31,191 nt of DNA from a virus, in IMG/VR virus record IMGVR_UViG_3300033153_010718, positions 88,853 through 120,043 of that record; one strand, given 5' to 3'. A model generated the notes under the pieces. That model was not told where the DNA came from. It ran no database searches and worked only from the letters and a program-made list of their open reading frames with translations. Every line of letters begins with the position of its first letter. Within the stretch, counting starts at the first letter, position 1. This document shows, piece by piece, positions 1 to 7,503 of the stretch. The position numbers and the translations under genes are program-made.

Positions 1-435
1 CCCGCGACCCAATGCACGCGCAAGGCGCGACGGGCGCTGGCGCTCTGCCCCGGCGGCTGCGGCGGGAATGCCGAACCCGGCGAGATGTGCGAGACCTGCT
101 GGGACCAGCTGGCGGATGCGCAAGCGATGTCCAAGGCCGACAAGCTCTACCCCATCGTCATCCGCATCCCCGAGGAGCTAGCCGAGATCGTCGGACGCGC
201 GGTCAGCGGACGCGGCGCGGGCGAGGCCGACGTGACCCACTACGGCGAGGTCACGGCCAGCGTCACGTCCACCCAGGCAGACGCCATGAAGGAACTGGCC
301 GCAGCGTTCAAGGCGTTCGGCGAGCGGAAGAAGGCCGGGGGGTTCAAGGAGGGCAACTCGTTCATCCAGCGCCTGGCCGCCGGCTCAATCTCCATGGATG
401 AGCTGAACAAGCGCACCACAGGAGACAAGCCGTGA
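1..435 (+). CDS. zinc-ribbon protein, 5' end cut by window
   Basis: The frame is open from the first base, with two cysteine pairs encoded at 46-102 (CPGGC and CETC). A start at the ATG at 85 would discard the first pair, so the gene probably begins upstream of the window. After the zinc ribbon comes a segment starting around MSKADKLYP, with an alpha/beta look (PIVIRIPEELAEIVG) and a lysine-rich helix (ERKKAGGFKEG). It carries no LGEL tag. The stop overlaps the GTG of the next gene by 4 bases. Function unknown; a small nucleic-acid-binding or scaffold role is a guess. Confidence 0.65.
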   Translation, partial: PATQCTRKARRALALCPGGCGGNAEPGEMCETCWDQLADAQAMSKADKLYPIVIRIPEELAEIVGRAVSGRGAGEADVTHYGEVTASVTSTQADAMKELAAAFKAFGERKKAGGFKEGNSFIQRLAAGSISMDELNKRTTGDKP

Positions 436-638
436 CCGTCCTCGTTCGCCTCACTCGCCGCGCCCCCCGCCTCGACGAGATCGGCTTCTTGCCATCCGGC
501 ACGGTCTGCGAGCTGGTAGGGCACCGGACCCCGCACGCGGCTTGGCTGCAACGGCCCGGCGAGCGGGCGCTGCACCTCGTCTCGACGGGGGACTTCGAGC
601 CCGTCGATCCGATCACCGCGCTAGGAACACTGACGTGA
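432..638 (+). CDS. small tagged beta-rich protein
   Basis: GTG start in a GTGA overlap with the gene before; 68 residues. The pattern of short strands (FLPSGTVCELVG, then ALHLVSTGDFEPV) suggests a small SH3-like barrel. It ends in the LGEL tag in its DPIT form (DPITALGTLT). The following gene again starts in a GTGA overlap. No family was recognised. Confidence 0.65.
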   Translation: MTVLVRLTRRAPRLDEIGFLPSGTVCELVGHRTPHAAWLQRPGERALHLVSTGDFEPVDPITALGTLT

Positions 639-856
639 GCGCGCGCGCGTGGAGCTGGCGACTCTTCATCAGCTGGTCGCGCTGGCCGTGGCTCGGCTGG
701 AGGCCAAGGCGTCTGGCGGCACCCATCAGCAGCAACAACGACTACGCCCCGCGCTGGTGGAAGGCATACCGCTTCCCCGGCCCGTGCGAGATCTACTACG
801 CGGCTCTGTCCCTCGGGTGGGGGCACGTTTGGATCACGATCGAGAGGACCCGATGA
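635..856 (+). CDS. tryptophan-rich small protein
   Basis: GTG start overlapping the previous stop; 73 residues with eleven tryptophans (WSWRLF, SWSRWPWLGW, RWWKAYRF, HVWIT). It has no signal peptide or clean membrane span and no LGEL tag. The start was chosen because the GTGA overlap matches its neighbours and because the end overlaps the next ATG in the same way. Function unknown. Confidence 0.55.
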   Translation: MSARAWSWRLFISWSRWPWLGWRPRRLAAPISSNNDYAPRWWKAYRFPGPCEIYYAALSLGWGHVWITIERTR

Positions 857-1203
857 CCGAGTGGGCCTGTCCCAAGTGCGGCATGAACGAGACCGGCGAC
901 CACACGCCAGAGCGTACCGCGTCCGACTGCATCGCCAGCCTGTCCGACGACGGCGCGCACTGCGCCGGCTTCATCTGCCTGTGCCTCGAATGCGACGACG
1001 CCAACTGCGCCTGCAAGAACAACAAGAGCAACGACCACGACGCGCCAGACCACGGGGAGAGCGCGGCAACCGCGTGCCAGCACGCCTCCTGCTACCACTG
1101 CGGCTGGGGCGGCATCTGGCCGGCGCCGCCGGCCGATGCGGCCGAGTGGGAACACACTGCGCTGGAGGCCGGCTGGACGCCTCCGGCGGGCTGGGGGTAC
1201 TGA
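853..1203 (+). CDS. cysteine-rich multi-zinc protein
   Basis: 116 residues with about a dozen cysteines: CPKCG at residues 6-9, a CLCLEC...CAC cluster in the middle, then CQHASCYHCGWGG before an acidic/tryptophan tail. The pairs suggest two or three zinc sites. The ATG sits in an ATGA overlap behind GAGAGG, a fair Shine-Dalgarno. A longer reading in the same frame (from 649) would run out of phase through the previous gene and was not used. No tag. Confidence 0.75.
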   Translation: MTEWACPKCGMNETGDHTPERTASDCIASLSDDGAHCAGFICLCLECDDANCACKNNKSNDHDAPDHGESAATACQHASCYHCGWGGIWPAPPADAAEWEHTALEAGWTPPAGWGY

Positions 1204-1670
1204 TGACCATCACCGCCACCTCGACACTCAGTGAAGTCCTGGCCGAGCTGGGCTACACCGTAAGCACGAACACCGCCGAGACCGGGAACCGCACCAAGAC
1301 CATCCTGCACGACGGCGAGGCTATCCGGTTCCCCGAGGGCACGCTGCCCGGCGAGTACGCGCACGTCACCAATCTCCACAGCACGACGGCCGGCATCGTG
1401 TGGGCCTGGCTGCGAGCGACGAACCAGCTGCCCGAGCGCAAGCGCGTGAGCAGCTACGGCGTCGTGCGCTACGGCACCTGTCGCGCCGTCGTGGACAAGT
1501 CCTACCCGCCGCCCGGCCGCGGCTACATGCCCGCCGATGCGTGGGGACGCGTGCTGACAGCCTCGGGCACCCGCGCGCGTCGGTTCAACAGCACCGAGAC
1601 CGCGTGGCGACTCGCCACCAAACTGAACAACGTGCCCGCCGACGAACGCCAATGGAAGGAAGCGACATGA
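1203..1670 (+). CDS. unknown protein, 155 aa
   Basis: The ATG overlaps the previous TGA by one base (TGATG). The N-terminal half reads as alpha/beta (SEVLAELGYTVST, TKTILHDGEAIRFPEG). The C-terminal half is basic and contains a proline/glycine loop (YPPPGRGYMPADAWGRV) and a closing helix (TAWRLATKLNNV). I recognise no family and there is no LGEL tag. The stop overlaps the ATG of the following large gene, so the two are probably translationally coupled. Confidence 0.7.
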   Translation: MTITATSTLSEVLAELGYTVSTNTAETGNRTKTILHDGEAIRFPEGTLPGEYAHVTNLHSTTAGIVWAWLRATNQLPERKRVSSYGVVRYGTCRAVVDKSYPPPGRGYMPADAWGRVLTASGTRARRFNSTETAWRLATKLNNVPADERQWKEAT

Positions 1671-2818
1671 GCAAGAAGAAGAAGAAGAAGAAGAAGGTCG
1701 GCGCCAAGAAGGCCAAGGCCGTCAAGGCGAAGGCGTCCAAGACCTACGACGACGACCAGCTCCACCCAGCTGGCACCACCGGCGCGAACGTAATGCCCGA
1801 CACCCACGACCACACCGACGTCGCGCTCACGACCCGCGGACCCGGCTGCGGCGAGACGGTCTACCTCCCAGGCGACGGGTTCCTGGTCTCGCACGGAGGG
1901 TTCTCCAACAGGATGAAGACGTCAGTCTACGACGACAAGGTAAGGGAGATCCGCGAGGCCCGCGGGGAGGACCCCGACAAGAGGAGACAGCTCCCCCAGG
2001 GCGGCACCTACCTAAGCGAAGGCGAGATTCTCGAATACGCCGCGAGCATCCACGCCTACCGGAAGATGTCCGGCGCAAAGAGCGCGAAGGAGGAGATCTT
2101 CGAGGAGGCAAAGGCTCGCAAGCACCCCGGCACCGACGCCGTGGACGGGGCCAAGGACGGTCTCCACAGCCAGTCCGACAGCTTCGACATCGACAGGAGC
2201 CGGTCCACGGTCTTCATCGGCATGTCTTCCTGCGGGCCTCCCGGCATGGCGCTCAACGGCTCCAAGGTCCACCACCACCACGTGGTCAGCATCTCGATCT
2301 CCAACCCGGACGGCCGGCAGATCTGCGACATCACGATGAGCCCCGAGCAGTTCGCGATGGCGCTGGTCGGCAACTCGCACACGCCGTGCACCCTGGGCCG
2401 CTACTGGAGCATCACCGACGATTCCGTAATGCTCACGGAGCGCGTGCGCGAGCCCGAGTCGATCCGCAAGCGCATGGAAAAGAGGCTCAAGCACCGGCTC
2501 AAGGAGCAGACCGACGCGCTGCGCAAGGTGGTGGAGGAGATGGCCACCCAAGCCGAGAGCGGCAAGCCGGCGCGCAAGACCATGCTGCGCGACTTCGCCG
2601 AGCGCGTGGCGCGGGCCGCGGAGTACACGGCAGCCAACGCCGCCTTCACGGTAGATCAGGCCCAGGAGGAGATCACCGGAATCATGGAGAGCGCGGCCAT
2701 CCAGTTTCTCGGACAGCAGAACCTCGACGCCAAGACGCTGTGGGCCGCGGGCGGCCCGGCCCTGGGCATGGACGACGAGACCCCGCTCATCGGCTGCGAT
2801 CCAGAGAAAAGCGAGTGA
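1667..2818 (+). CDS. phage protein with poly-lysine N-terminus
   Basis: 383 residues, among the largest proteins here. It starts with a run of eight lysines and a KAK-rich stretch (residues 3-25). A middle domain follows with FIGMSSCGPPGMALNGSKVHHHH, an ISISNPDGR strand and MSPEQFAMALVGN...PCTLGRY. That last pattern (an [MI]S.EQFA segment followed by a PCT motif) resembles a conserved tailed-phage protein of unknown function, from memory only. The C-terminal third is long helix (RKRMEKRLKHRLKEQTDALRK), probably coiled coil. A strong GGAAGGA precedes the ATG. Likely DNA- or RNA-bound, by inference from the lysine tail. Confidence 0.8.
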   Translation: MSKKKKKKKKVGAKKAKAVKAKASKTYDDDQLHPAGTTGANVMPDTHDHTDVALTTRGPGCGETVYLPGDGFLVSHGGFSNRMKTSVYDDKVREIREARGEDPDKRRQLPQGGTYLSEGEILEYAASIHAYRKMSGAKSAKEEIFEEAKARKHPGTDAVDGAKDGLHSQSDSFDIDRSRSTVFIGMSSCGPPGMALNGSKVHHHHVVSISISNPDGRQICDITMSPEQFAMALVGNSHTPCTLGRYWSITDDSVMLTERVREPESIRKRMEKRLKHRLKEQTDALRKVVEEMATQAESGKPARKTMLRDFAERVARAAEYTAANAAFTVDQAQEEITGIMESAAIQFLGQQNLDAKTLWAAGGPALGMDDETPLIGCDPEKSE

Positions 2819-3018
2819 CCGAGCCGCACGAAGGCGTGGTCGTTGAAGCCACCGAAGATTGGGGTCTCTACGTGGAACAAGGGGACCGCGGCACCGTCAC
2901 GTGGCGCAGTGGGCGCTGCTACGTCGCGTGGGACGATGTCTCGCACGACCTTTACACCACCGCCCCGGTGCGCGAGGTATCTGCAGTAGAGCGGCTAGGC
3001 GAGCTGACCGGAGGGTAG
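2815..3018 (+). CDS. tagged SH3-like small protein
   Basis: GTG in a GTGA overlap; 67 residues. A barrel-like core (GVVVEATEDWG, GDRGTVTWRSGRCYVAWDD) runs directly into the LGEL tag SAVERLGELTGG. It is the last gene before a GGGTAGAAC element, and the TAG of that element is its stop codon. No gene is coupled to its end, yet it keeps the tag, which argues that the tag works as protein. Confidence 0.7.
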   Translation: MTEPHEGVVVEATEDWGLYVEQGDRGTVTWRSGRCYVAWDDVSHDLYTTAPVREVSAVERLGELTGG

Positions 3019-3021
3019 AAC
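3013..3021 (+). promoter_or_regulatory. GGGTAGAAC promoter-like element, copy 1
   Basis: Exact GGGTAGAAC; six bases separate it from the ATG at 3028, with no Shine-Dalgarno between. If TAGAAC is a -10 hexamer, transcription would begin at or next to the ATG, giving a leaderless mRNA. No common -35 box is visible. Confidence 0.5.
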
Positions 3022-3027
3022 AGAAAC

Positions 3028-3498
3028 ATGGAAATGAAGATCACGTACGAGCAGGCAATGGCCGACCACCCCACGGAAGCGGCAGAGGCCATCGCCCTGC
3101 TGCGCAAGAGCAGGAGCAAGCACCGCAAGACCGACCCGGCAACGCTCAAGTGGCAGTACATCTGGGGCGTCGAGGTCCGCGGCAACACGTTCCAGGAACT
3201 CATCGACGGCACGGCCGCGGCCCAGGGCGCCGAGCGGCGCGCCATGGGCCTGGAGGAGCGGATTGCGGACGAGGCAAAGCGCACAAGCGTCTCCATCGCC
3301 GTGCACGGCTACGGTTCCGGGCTACCGATGGTACCGACAGCGATCATGCACGGGATCATCGACGGTTCGACGGAGGCTTACCGCCAGGAGCAGCACGCGG
3401 CATCCCTCACCCCCGAGCAACGCGCGGCCGAGGTTCAGCAACTCCTCGCCAAACTGCAAGGGCCGGGCTTCGCCGCCTTCGGCGTTCCGGGAGGCTAG
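3028..3498 (+). CDS. helical protein, 156 aa
   Basis: First gene after a GGGTAGAAC element; an alternative ATG lies two codons downstream. Largely helical: MKITYEQAMADHPTEAAEAIALLRKSR, then a WQYIWGVEVRG strand and repeated charged helices (EERIADEAKR, TPEQRAAEVQQLLAKLQ). It has no cysteine, membrane span or LGEL tag. Function unknown; the closing AFGVPGG is flexible. Confidence 0.75.
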   Translation: MEMKITYEQAMADHPTEAAEAIALLRKSRSKHRKTDPATLKWQYIWGVEVRGNTFQELIDGTAAAQGAERRAMGLEERIADEAKRTSVSIAVHGYGSGLPMVPTAIMHGIIDGSTEAYRQEQHAASLTPEQRAAEVQQLLAKLQGPGFAAFGVPGG

Positions 3499-3500
3499 GC

Positions 3501-3695
3501 GTGGGCGAGTTCGAGCCGCAGAACATCCCGATCCCGATCGACCCGGACAAGAGCCTGCGCAAGGCGTTCCTCGGGAGACGGCGGCGGCTCACGGCCGACA
3601 TCGACTACTCGCGGATCGAGCTGCGCGTACTGAAGCAGGCCGAGAACTTCGCGCCTCGCGACATGGGCCGGTTCTACGGCGGGGGGCGGCGCTGA
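3501..3695 (+). CDS. small basic protein
   Basis: GTG start two bases after the previous stop, behind GGAGG. The 64 residues comprise a proline-rich N-terminus (PQNIPIPIDPDKS), an arginine cluster (FLGRRRRL) and a basic tail ending GGGRR. RIELRVLKQAENF is helical. No tag. Its stop overlaps the CTG start of the next gene. Confidence 0.6.
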   Translation: MGEFEPQNIPIPIDPDKSLRKAFLGRRRRLTADIDYSRIELRVLKQAENFAPRDMGRFYGGGRR

Positions 3696-3907
3696 CCAGG
3701 CAGTTCAAGATCGGCGATCGGGTCACGAACGTATGGGACGGCATTCGCCGAAGTGGCGCGGTCACGCGCATCACCCCCGGCCTCGCCTACTCGGTCCGCG
3801 TTCGCTGGGACGAGGCTCCGCGCGGATGGGCCATAGTCTCCTGGTACCGCGAGGCGCACCTGACGCTGGAGAGCGCCATCGACCGCCTCGCGAGGCTGGC
3901 GTCATGA
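3692..3907 (+). CDS. tagged SH3-like protein with a CTG start
   Basis: The frame has no ATG, GTG or TTG that would give a sensible product. The CTG at 3692 sits in a CTGA overlap exactly where neighbours have ATGA or GTGA. From it the protein aligns residue for residue with the paralogue at 4224: FKIGDRVTNV against FKAGDRVTTV, and EAPRGWAIVSWYREAHLTLE against the same block there. It reads as a KOW/Tudor-like barrel followed by the LGEL tag (SAIDRLARLAS). 71 residues. The CTG start is inferred from this alignment. Confidence 0.7.
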   Translation: MTRQFKIGDRVTNVWDGIRRSGAVTRITPGLAYSVRVRWDEAPRGWAIVSWYREAHLTLESAIDRLARLAS

Positions 3908-4227
3908 GCATCGAACAGGCCCGCAGGCTGGTTCGCGAGAGCTTCGGCAGCGCAACGCGCGTGACCACAGAGCAGTACCTGCGGCGGCTCAAGGAAGTCT
4001 CGCACCAGCTGGAGGACGAGCACTGCCGCGCCGGTGACCGAGTCGAGGCCACGGCGGCCTGGGGCGAATTCGTACCGGAAGGCTCGCGGGGCACCGTGAA
4101 CCCGGCGGGCGACCGGCTCAACATCGTGTGGGACGTCATCGACGGCAAGCTCCTGCCGATCTGCCGCACCACCGGCCCGTTCCGCGTGATTTCGGCTGTT
4201 GACGCGCTCGCAGAGTTAGCGTCATGA
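3904..4227 (+). CDS. tagged protein: helix plus SH3-like barrel
   Basis: 107 residues. The N-terminal third is helical (MSIEQARRLVRES, TTEQYLRRLKEVSHQLEDEH). A barrel segment follows (CRAGDRVEATAAWG, GSRGTVNP, RLNIVWDVIDGK), then the LGEL tag SAVDALAELAS. It lies between two near-identical paralogues (3692 and 4224), and its second half shares their GDRV strand, so the three probably arose by duplication with an added helical N-terminus here. Confidence 0.75.
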   Translation: MSIEQARRLVRESFGSATRVTTEQYLRRLKEVSHQLEDEHCRAGDRVEATAAWGEFVPEGSRGTVNPAGDRLNIVWDVIDGKLLPICRTTGPFRVISAVDALAELAS

Positions 4228-4436
4228 GCCGCTTCAAGGCGGGCGATCGGGTCACGACCGTGCGGAATGGAGTTTACCGTTGCGGCGCGGTCACGCACGC
4301 CGCGTCCAGCGGTTCCTACCCTGTCCACGTTTTCTGGGACGAGGCGCCGCACGGCTGGGTCAAAAGCGCCTGGTATCACGATAGGCACCTGACTCTGGAG
4401 AATGCCATCGACCGCCTCGCACGGCTGGCGCCGTGA
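4224..4436 (+). CDS. tagged SH3-like protein, paralogue of 3692
   Basis: 70 residues. FKAGDRVTTVRNGV, CGAVTHA, PVHVFWDEAPHGWVKSAWY and HLTLE match the 3692 gene closely, also at DNA level, so the duplication is fairly recent. Ends NAIDRLARLAP, an LGEL tag. The ATG lies in an ATGA overlap. Barrels of this GDRV...V.W type usually bind nucleic acid or peptide; here that is inference. Confidence 0.78.
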   Translation: MSRFKAGDRVTTVRNGVYRCGAVTHAASSGSYPVHVFWDEAPHGWVKSAWYHDRHLTLENAIDRLARLAP

Positions 4437-4723
4437 GCCGCTTCGAGGCTAGCGACCGCGTGCGCTGGCTGTTCCACAAGCACCCGCCGATGTACCGGGT
4501 GGGCGTAGTAGTATCCGTGAAACCGGCGGTCGTCGAGGGCCCGGTAGACGCCATCCGCCTGGGCGTAAAAACCCGCGTGGCTCAGGTGGAATGGGACCAC
4601 CTCGAAAAGCGGCACCCGAACGGCATCGTCACCCGCACACCGTGTCTGGACCGCTACGGTTTTGTGCCCGAGGCCGATCTGATGCGCGAGGACGCCGTGT
4701 CCGCGCTGGGAGACCTGGTGTGA
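4433..4723 (+). CDS. tagged SH3-like protein, third local relative
   Basis: GTG in a GTGA overlap; 96 residues. The opening MSRFEASDRVRW echoes MSRFKAGDRVTT of the gene before, and the strand order continues (RVGVVVSVKPAVV, TRVAQVEWDHLEK), with a longer insert before the LGEL tag DAVSALGDLV. It is probably a diverged member of the 3692/4224 family. Confidence 0.72.
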   Translation: MSRFEASDRVRWLFHKHPPMYRVGVVVSVKPAVVEGPVDAIRLGVKTRVAQVEWDHLEKRHPNGIVTRTPCLDRYGFVPEADLMREDAVSALGDLV

Positions 4724-5028
4724 GCTGGGAATGGGCCAAGGCGCCAATGCCCAAGCCGAAGCGCTTCAGGCCACCGCCGCAGCCGCCCCGGCTCCGCTCG
4801 TTCAATGACGGTGACCTGGTGCGCCTGCGCGAGCGCCCGGAGCTGGTGGGCCAGGTCATCATCCCGGCGCGCGGCGGCCTTCCTCCCCGCCCTACCCGCC
4901 TCCCGTTCGGCCTCTGCCATCCGCGCGTGAAAGTAATCTGGGCGACGTCCGCCGGCCCGCGCGAGTGGATCGACGAGGACAAGCTGATGGCTATCGACGC
5001 CATCACCGAGCTAGGACGGCTGTGGTGA
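4720..5028 (+). CDS. tagged proline-rich SH3-like protein
   Basis: GTG start in an overlap; an ATG ten codons later would also work. 102 residues. A proline/lysine-rich lead (PMPKPKRFRPPPQPP) is followed by a barrel (FNDGDLVRLRERPELVGQVIIP ... RVKVIWATS) and the LGEL tag DAITELGRLW. Strand pattern and tag tie it to the preceding barrels. Confidence 0.7.
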   Translation: MSWEWAKAPMPKPKRFRPPPQPPRLRSFNDGDLVRLRERPELVGQVIIPARGGLPPRPTRLPFGLCHPRVKVIWATSAGPREWIDEDKLMAIDAITELGRLW

Positions 5029-5306
5029 GCAAGGTCATCATCGGCTACTACGCCGGCGACCACCACCAGCGCGTGGGCTACCATCTGGCGCGAGTCCGAC
5101 CGGGACAGAAGGTACGGCCCTTGTGCGGCGCAGCGCAGGAGCTGCGCCAGGCGATGGCCTGGGGCTGGACGCGGCAAGCGCTCACTGTCGATAGGGCGCG
5201 CGAGCGCTTGGCCAAGTCGAAGCGCCGCGTCTGCCGACGGTGCGACCAGCTGGCCGAGAGACTGCGCGATCCGATCACGCGCCTGGGGGAGCTGGTCGAT
5301 GGCTGA
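5025..5306 (+). CDS. tagged basic protein with cysteine pair
   Basis: GTG start; 93 residues. Begins VSKVIIGYYAGDHHQRVGYHLARV, has a lone cysteine (LCGAAQELRQ), a basic helix (DRARERLAKSKRR) and a CRRCDQ pair, then the LGEL tag DPITRLGELVDG. The cysteines and nearby histidines may bind one zinc. GGGGGAG inside the tag codons is the likely Shine-Dalgarno for the next ATG. Confidence 0.7.
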   Translation: MSKVIIGYYAGDHHQRVGYHLARVRPGQKVRPLCGAAQELRQAMAWGWTRQALTVDRARERLAKSKRRVCRRCDQLAERLRDPITRLGELVDG

Positions 5307-5499
5307 CCGGATCAAGCCAGATGACGAGGTCTGGGACGTGCAGGTCCCGCACGCGCCCAAGCGCTGCACCGTAGTCGCGGTCGATGGCGACTGGGCTGCT
5401 GTCACATGGCCCGGCTCCAACGGGCCTTGGCGCACGCTGCTGTGCGAGCTGGAGCCGGTCTCGGCCGTGGATCTGCTCGGCGAGATCGCCGATGGCTAG
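5299..5499 (+). CDS. tagged SH3-like small protein
   Basis: 66 residues, ATG at an 8-base overlap. Compact barrel: IKPDDEVWDVQ, KRCTVVAVDGDWAAVTW, WRTLLCELEPV, then SAVDLLGEIADG. It shows the layout common in this window: the last strand (ELEPV) passes straight into the LGEL tag with no linker. Untagged homologues could not be sought here. Confidence 0.75.
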   Translation: MADRIKPDDEVWDVQVPHAPKRCTVVAVDGDWAAVTWPGSNGPWRTLLCELEPVSAVDLLGEIADG

Positions 5500-5731
5500 C
5501 CGCGCCCTGTGCCCAGTCTGCTCCCTGAGCGTGCGCTTCCGAAGGAACGGCACCCTCGGCGCGCACAAGGTCACGATCTACGACGGCTGGGAGCAACCCT
5601 ACCGCTCGATCATCGGCACCGTGCAATGCTCGGGAACGGGCCTGCGCCCCGGCGATCCGCCTGTACCTCAGACCTGCGGCTGGTGTGAGAAGACGGAGCC
5701 CTGCCGCTGCTCGGGGCGCCACTCAACATGA
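5492..5731 (+). CDS. zinc-finger protein
   Basis: 79 residues. CPVC at residues 7-10, a single C46, CGWC at 62-65 and CRC at 71-73 give enough ligands for one or two zinc ions. The middle is beta-like (AHKVTIYDGWEQPYRSIIGTVQCSG). No LGEL tag. Overlaps by 8 bases upstream and 4 bases downstream; sits among tagged genes. Confidence 0.7.
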   Translation: MASRALCPVCSLSVRFRRNGTLGAHKVTIYDGWEQPYRSIIGTVQCSGTGLRPGDPPVPQTCGWCEKTEPCRCSGRHST

Positions 5732-6027
5732 CCGAGCGCAAGCGCGTCTACCTGCTGCTCCTCGGCTACGAACACTGCGTACGCTACTGGCTGCTCCAGC
5801 GCGGACGGCACGGTCTGCCGCCGCACCTGCGGCAGTGGCGGCACGTGACCGGCCCCGAGCAGCTGATGAACATACCGCGCAAAGGCATGGCCTGGCTGCA
5901 AGTCGGCCCCGAGACGAGTCACGCGAGCCTCATACGCGAAGCGCTGCGCTACCGCGGCGTTCGCGAGATGGGCGACGTGAGCGCGATCGACCTCATGGGG
6001 ACGCTCGTGGCAGGAGAAGAGACATGA
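5728..6027 (+). CDS. tagged protein, 99 aa
   Basis: ATG in an ATGA overlap. A helical lead rich in leucine, tyrosine and arginine (RVYLLLLGYEHCVRYWLLQRG) is followed by HVTGPEQLMNIPRKGMAWLQVG and a basic helix, then the LGEL tag SAIDLMGTLVAGEET. The opening LLLLG segment is too short and charged to be a membrane span. No family recognised. Confidence 0.7.
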   Translation: MTERKRVYLLLLGYEHCVRYWLLQRGRHGLPPHLRQWRHVTGPEQLMNIPRKGMAWLQVGPETSHASLIREALRYRGVREMGDVSAIDLMGTLVAGEET

Positions 6028-6290
6028 GCGCGCCCTGGTGCTGCAAGATCGGCTGCAACCGCGCAGCGACACACCGCATCGAGTGGTACGACGGCACGCC
6101 CGAGGGCGGTCACGTGGACGCCTGCGACCTGCACCTCGCGGAGCTACTCCCCGACTGCCCGAGCAACCTGTACCCACTACACCCGAGCGCGATCGACCAG
6201 CTGGCGGCGGTGGCCAAGCCGCCCTACGGCCCGTCCCTGCTCTCGACGCTTTACCCGCTCTGGAAACAACTGCGGAGGGTCACGCCATGA
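6024..6290 (+). CDS. zinc-binding protein with LGEL tag and extension
   Basis: 88 residues. CC...C at residues 6-11 and CDLH at 34-37 form a C..C...C..H zinc site of the kind also seen at 23890 and 26966. The tag variant SAIDQLAAVA starts around residue 55 and is followed by about 24 more residues (PPYGPSLLSTLYPLWKQL), so the tag is not strictly terminal here. Confidence 0.7.
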   Translation: MSAPWCCKIGCNRAATHRIEWYDGTPEGGHVDACDLHLAELLPDCPSNLYPLHPSAIDQLAAVAKPPYGPSLLSTLYPLWKQLRRVTP

Positions 6291-7042
6291 GCATGGTCAT
6301 CGACAGGATCCTCGACAAGATCGACAGCCGGCCGCACGTCTTCGTCGTCGAGCGCACCCGGTCCAGCGAGCGGATCATCGAGCGCATGGACTGGCCGCGC
6401 AACGACGCCAACGAAGGCTGCACCTACGACGACGATGGATTCGTCTGGCGGAACGGCGAGCGGTTGGACTACTGGTACGGCTCCGTCAAGACGGACTACG
6501 ACGACTGGATCATCCGCCGCGACCGGCTCTCCACACCGTCCGTCGTAGAGGCAATCCGGTGGCGCATGCTCGTGCGCTTCGAGAAGGTGCGGCAGGAGTG
6601 GCGCGAGGTCGCCGACAAGATCCGCGCGCGGGGCAGACGCGGTGCCCGGTTCTTACAGGCTGACGGCAAGGTGACCGAGTTCATCAGCGACACCGCGGGG
6701 GGAATAATCCGCCGACCGGTCGAGGGCCGCGACGGCGCCATCGACCAGCTGGCGATCCTGGCCGACCCGGAAGGCGTCGCCATAGCGCGGCGCTTCGACT
6801 ACCTGCAGACCCGCTCGCGACAGCACGTGAGCCGACTGCAACGGATCGAGACGCTCCTCTTCCAGCTGCTCCTACTCGGCAACTGGCTGCCTTACCGCCC
6901 GGTCCTGCGCGAGGCCATCACCTACACGTTCCGCATCAACGGTCGCCTCTACCACTACCGAGACCACTGGACCAGCAGCAGCGGCTCGCCGGAGACCATG
7001 CGCGGACCCTCGCCCTCGGACGTAATAGTCGAGGTCCCGTGA
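6287..7042 (+). CDS. two-module protein with an internal LGEL tag
   Basis: 251 residues. Module 1 (1-149) contains a beta-rich part (HVFVVERTRSS, CTYDDDGFVWRNGERLDYWYG) and a helical part (VEAIRWRMLVRFEKVRQEWREVADKIR). GAIDQLAILA at 150-159 is an LGEL tag in the interior. Module 2 (160-251) is helical then aromatic (LLFQLLLLGNWLPYRPVLREAITYTFRI). The layout suggests a tagged gene that lost its stop and fused to the next one. Function unknown. Confidence 0.75.
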   Translation: MSMVIDRILDKIDSRPHVFVVERTRSSERIIERMDWPRNDANEGCTYDDDGFVWRNGERLDYWYGSVKTDYDDWIIRRDRLSTPSVVEAIRWRMLVRFEKVRQEWREVADKIRARGRRGARFLQADGKVTEFISDTAGGIIRRPVEGRDGAIDQLAILADPEGVAIARRFDYLQTRSRQHVSRLQRIETLLFQLLLLGNWLPYRPVLREAITYTFRINGRLYHYRDHWTSSSGSPETMRGPSPSDVIVEVP

Positions 7043-7227
7043 AGCGCTTCGAGCGCTGCGAGGCGCGGGAAGGTCTCGGCGGACCGTGGGAGCCGGCGAA
7101 GTTCTCGCGCACCAACACGACGAGCGGCAATCCGATGGTCTACATGCGCGGATCCGTCTGGGAGAGGGAGGTCCGCGCCGTGCGACCGATACCGGCGGTC
7201 GTGCTGCTCGCGAGGCTGGTCAAGTGA
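7039..7227 (+). CDS. small protein with degenerate LGEL tag
   Basis: GTG start; 62 residues. Core FERCEAREGLGGPWEPAKFSR and MVYMRGSVWEREVRAVRPI, ending IPAVVLLARLVK. The end keeps the hydrophobic spacing of the tag but has lost the aspartate. It is coupled on both sides by 4-base overlaps. Confidence 0.6.
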   Translation: MKRFERCEAREGLGGPWEPAKFSRTNTTSGNPMVYMRGSVWEREVRAVRPIPAVVLLARLVK

Positions 7228-7496
7228 GCGGCACGCGCTGGACCATAGCGGAGATGGAGGAGAACGCGCGAGGTGGGGTGATCGGTGGCCTCCAACAAGG
7301 CGCGTCCCACGCCCACGCCTGCGAGCACGTGGACCGCTACCTGCGCGAGCACTGCCGCCTCGACCCCGTCAAGTGGGCATGGACCGTGCGCGCGCCGTGG
7401 CGCGGTGGCGTGCTACTGCCGACGTGGAAGCCGAAGGACGTGAGTGTGACCATCACCGAGCGGTCGGCGGTGGATCGGCTGGGCGAGATCGCATGA
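7224..7496 (+). CDS. tagged protein, 90 aa
   Basis: GTG start; 90 residues. A helix with clustered histidine/cysteine (SHAHACEHVDRYLREHC) could bind a metal. Then KWAWTVRAPWRGGVLLPTW, VSVTITE and the LGEL tag SAVDRLGEIA, which is the last thing in the protein. The next gene follows 7 bases later with its own GAGGAGA Shine-Dalgarno. Confidence 0.7.
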   Translation: MSGTRWTIAEMEENARGGVIGGLQQGASHAHACEHVDRYLREHCRLDPVKWAWTVRAPWRGGVLLPTWKPKDVSVTITERSAVDRLGEIA

Positions 7497-7503
7497 GGAG
7501 AGC

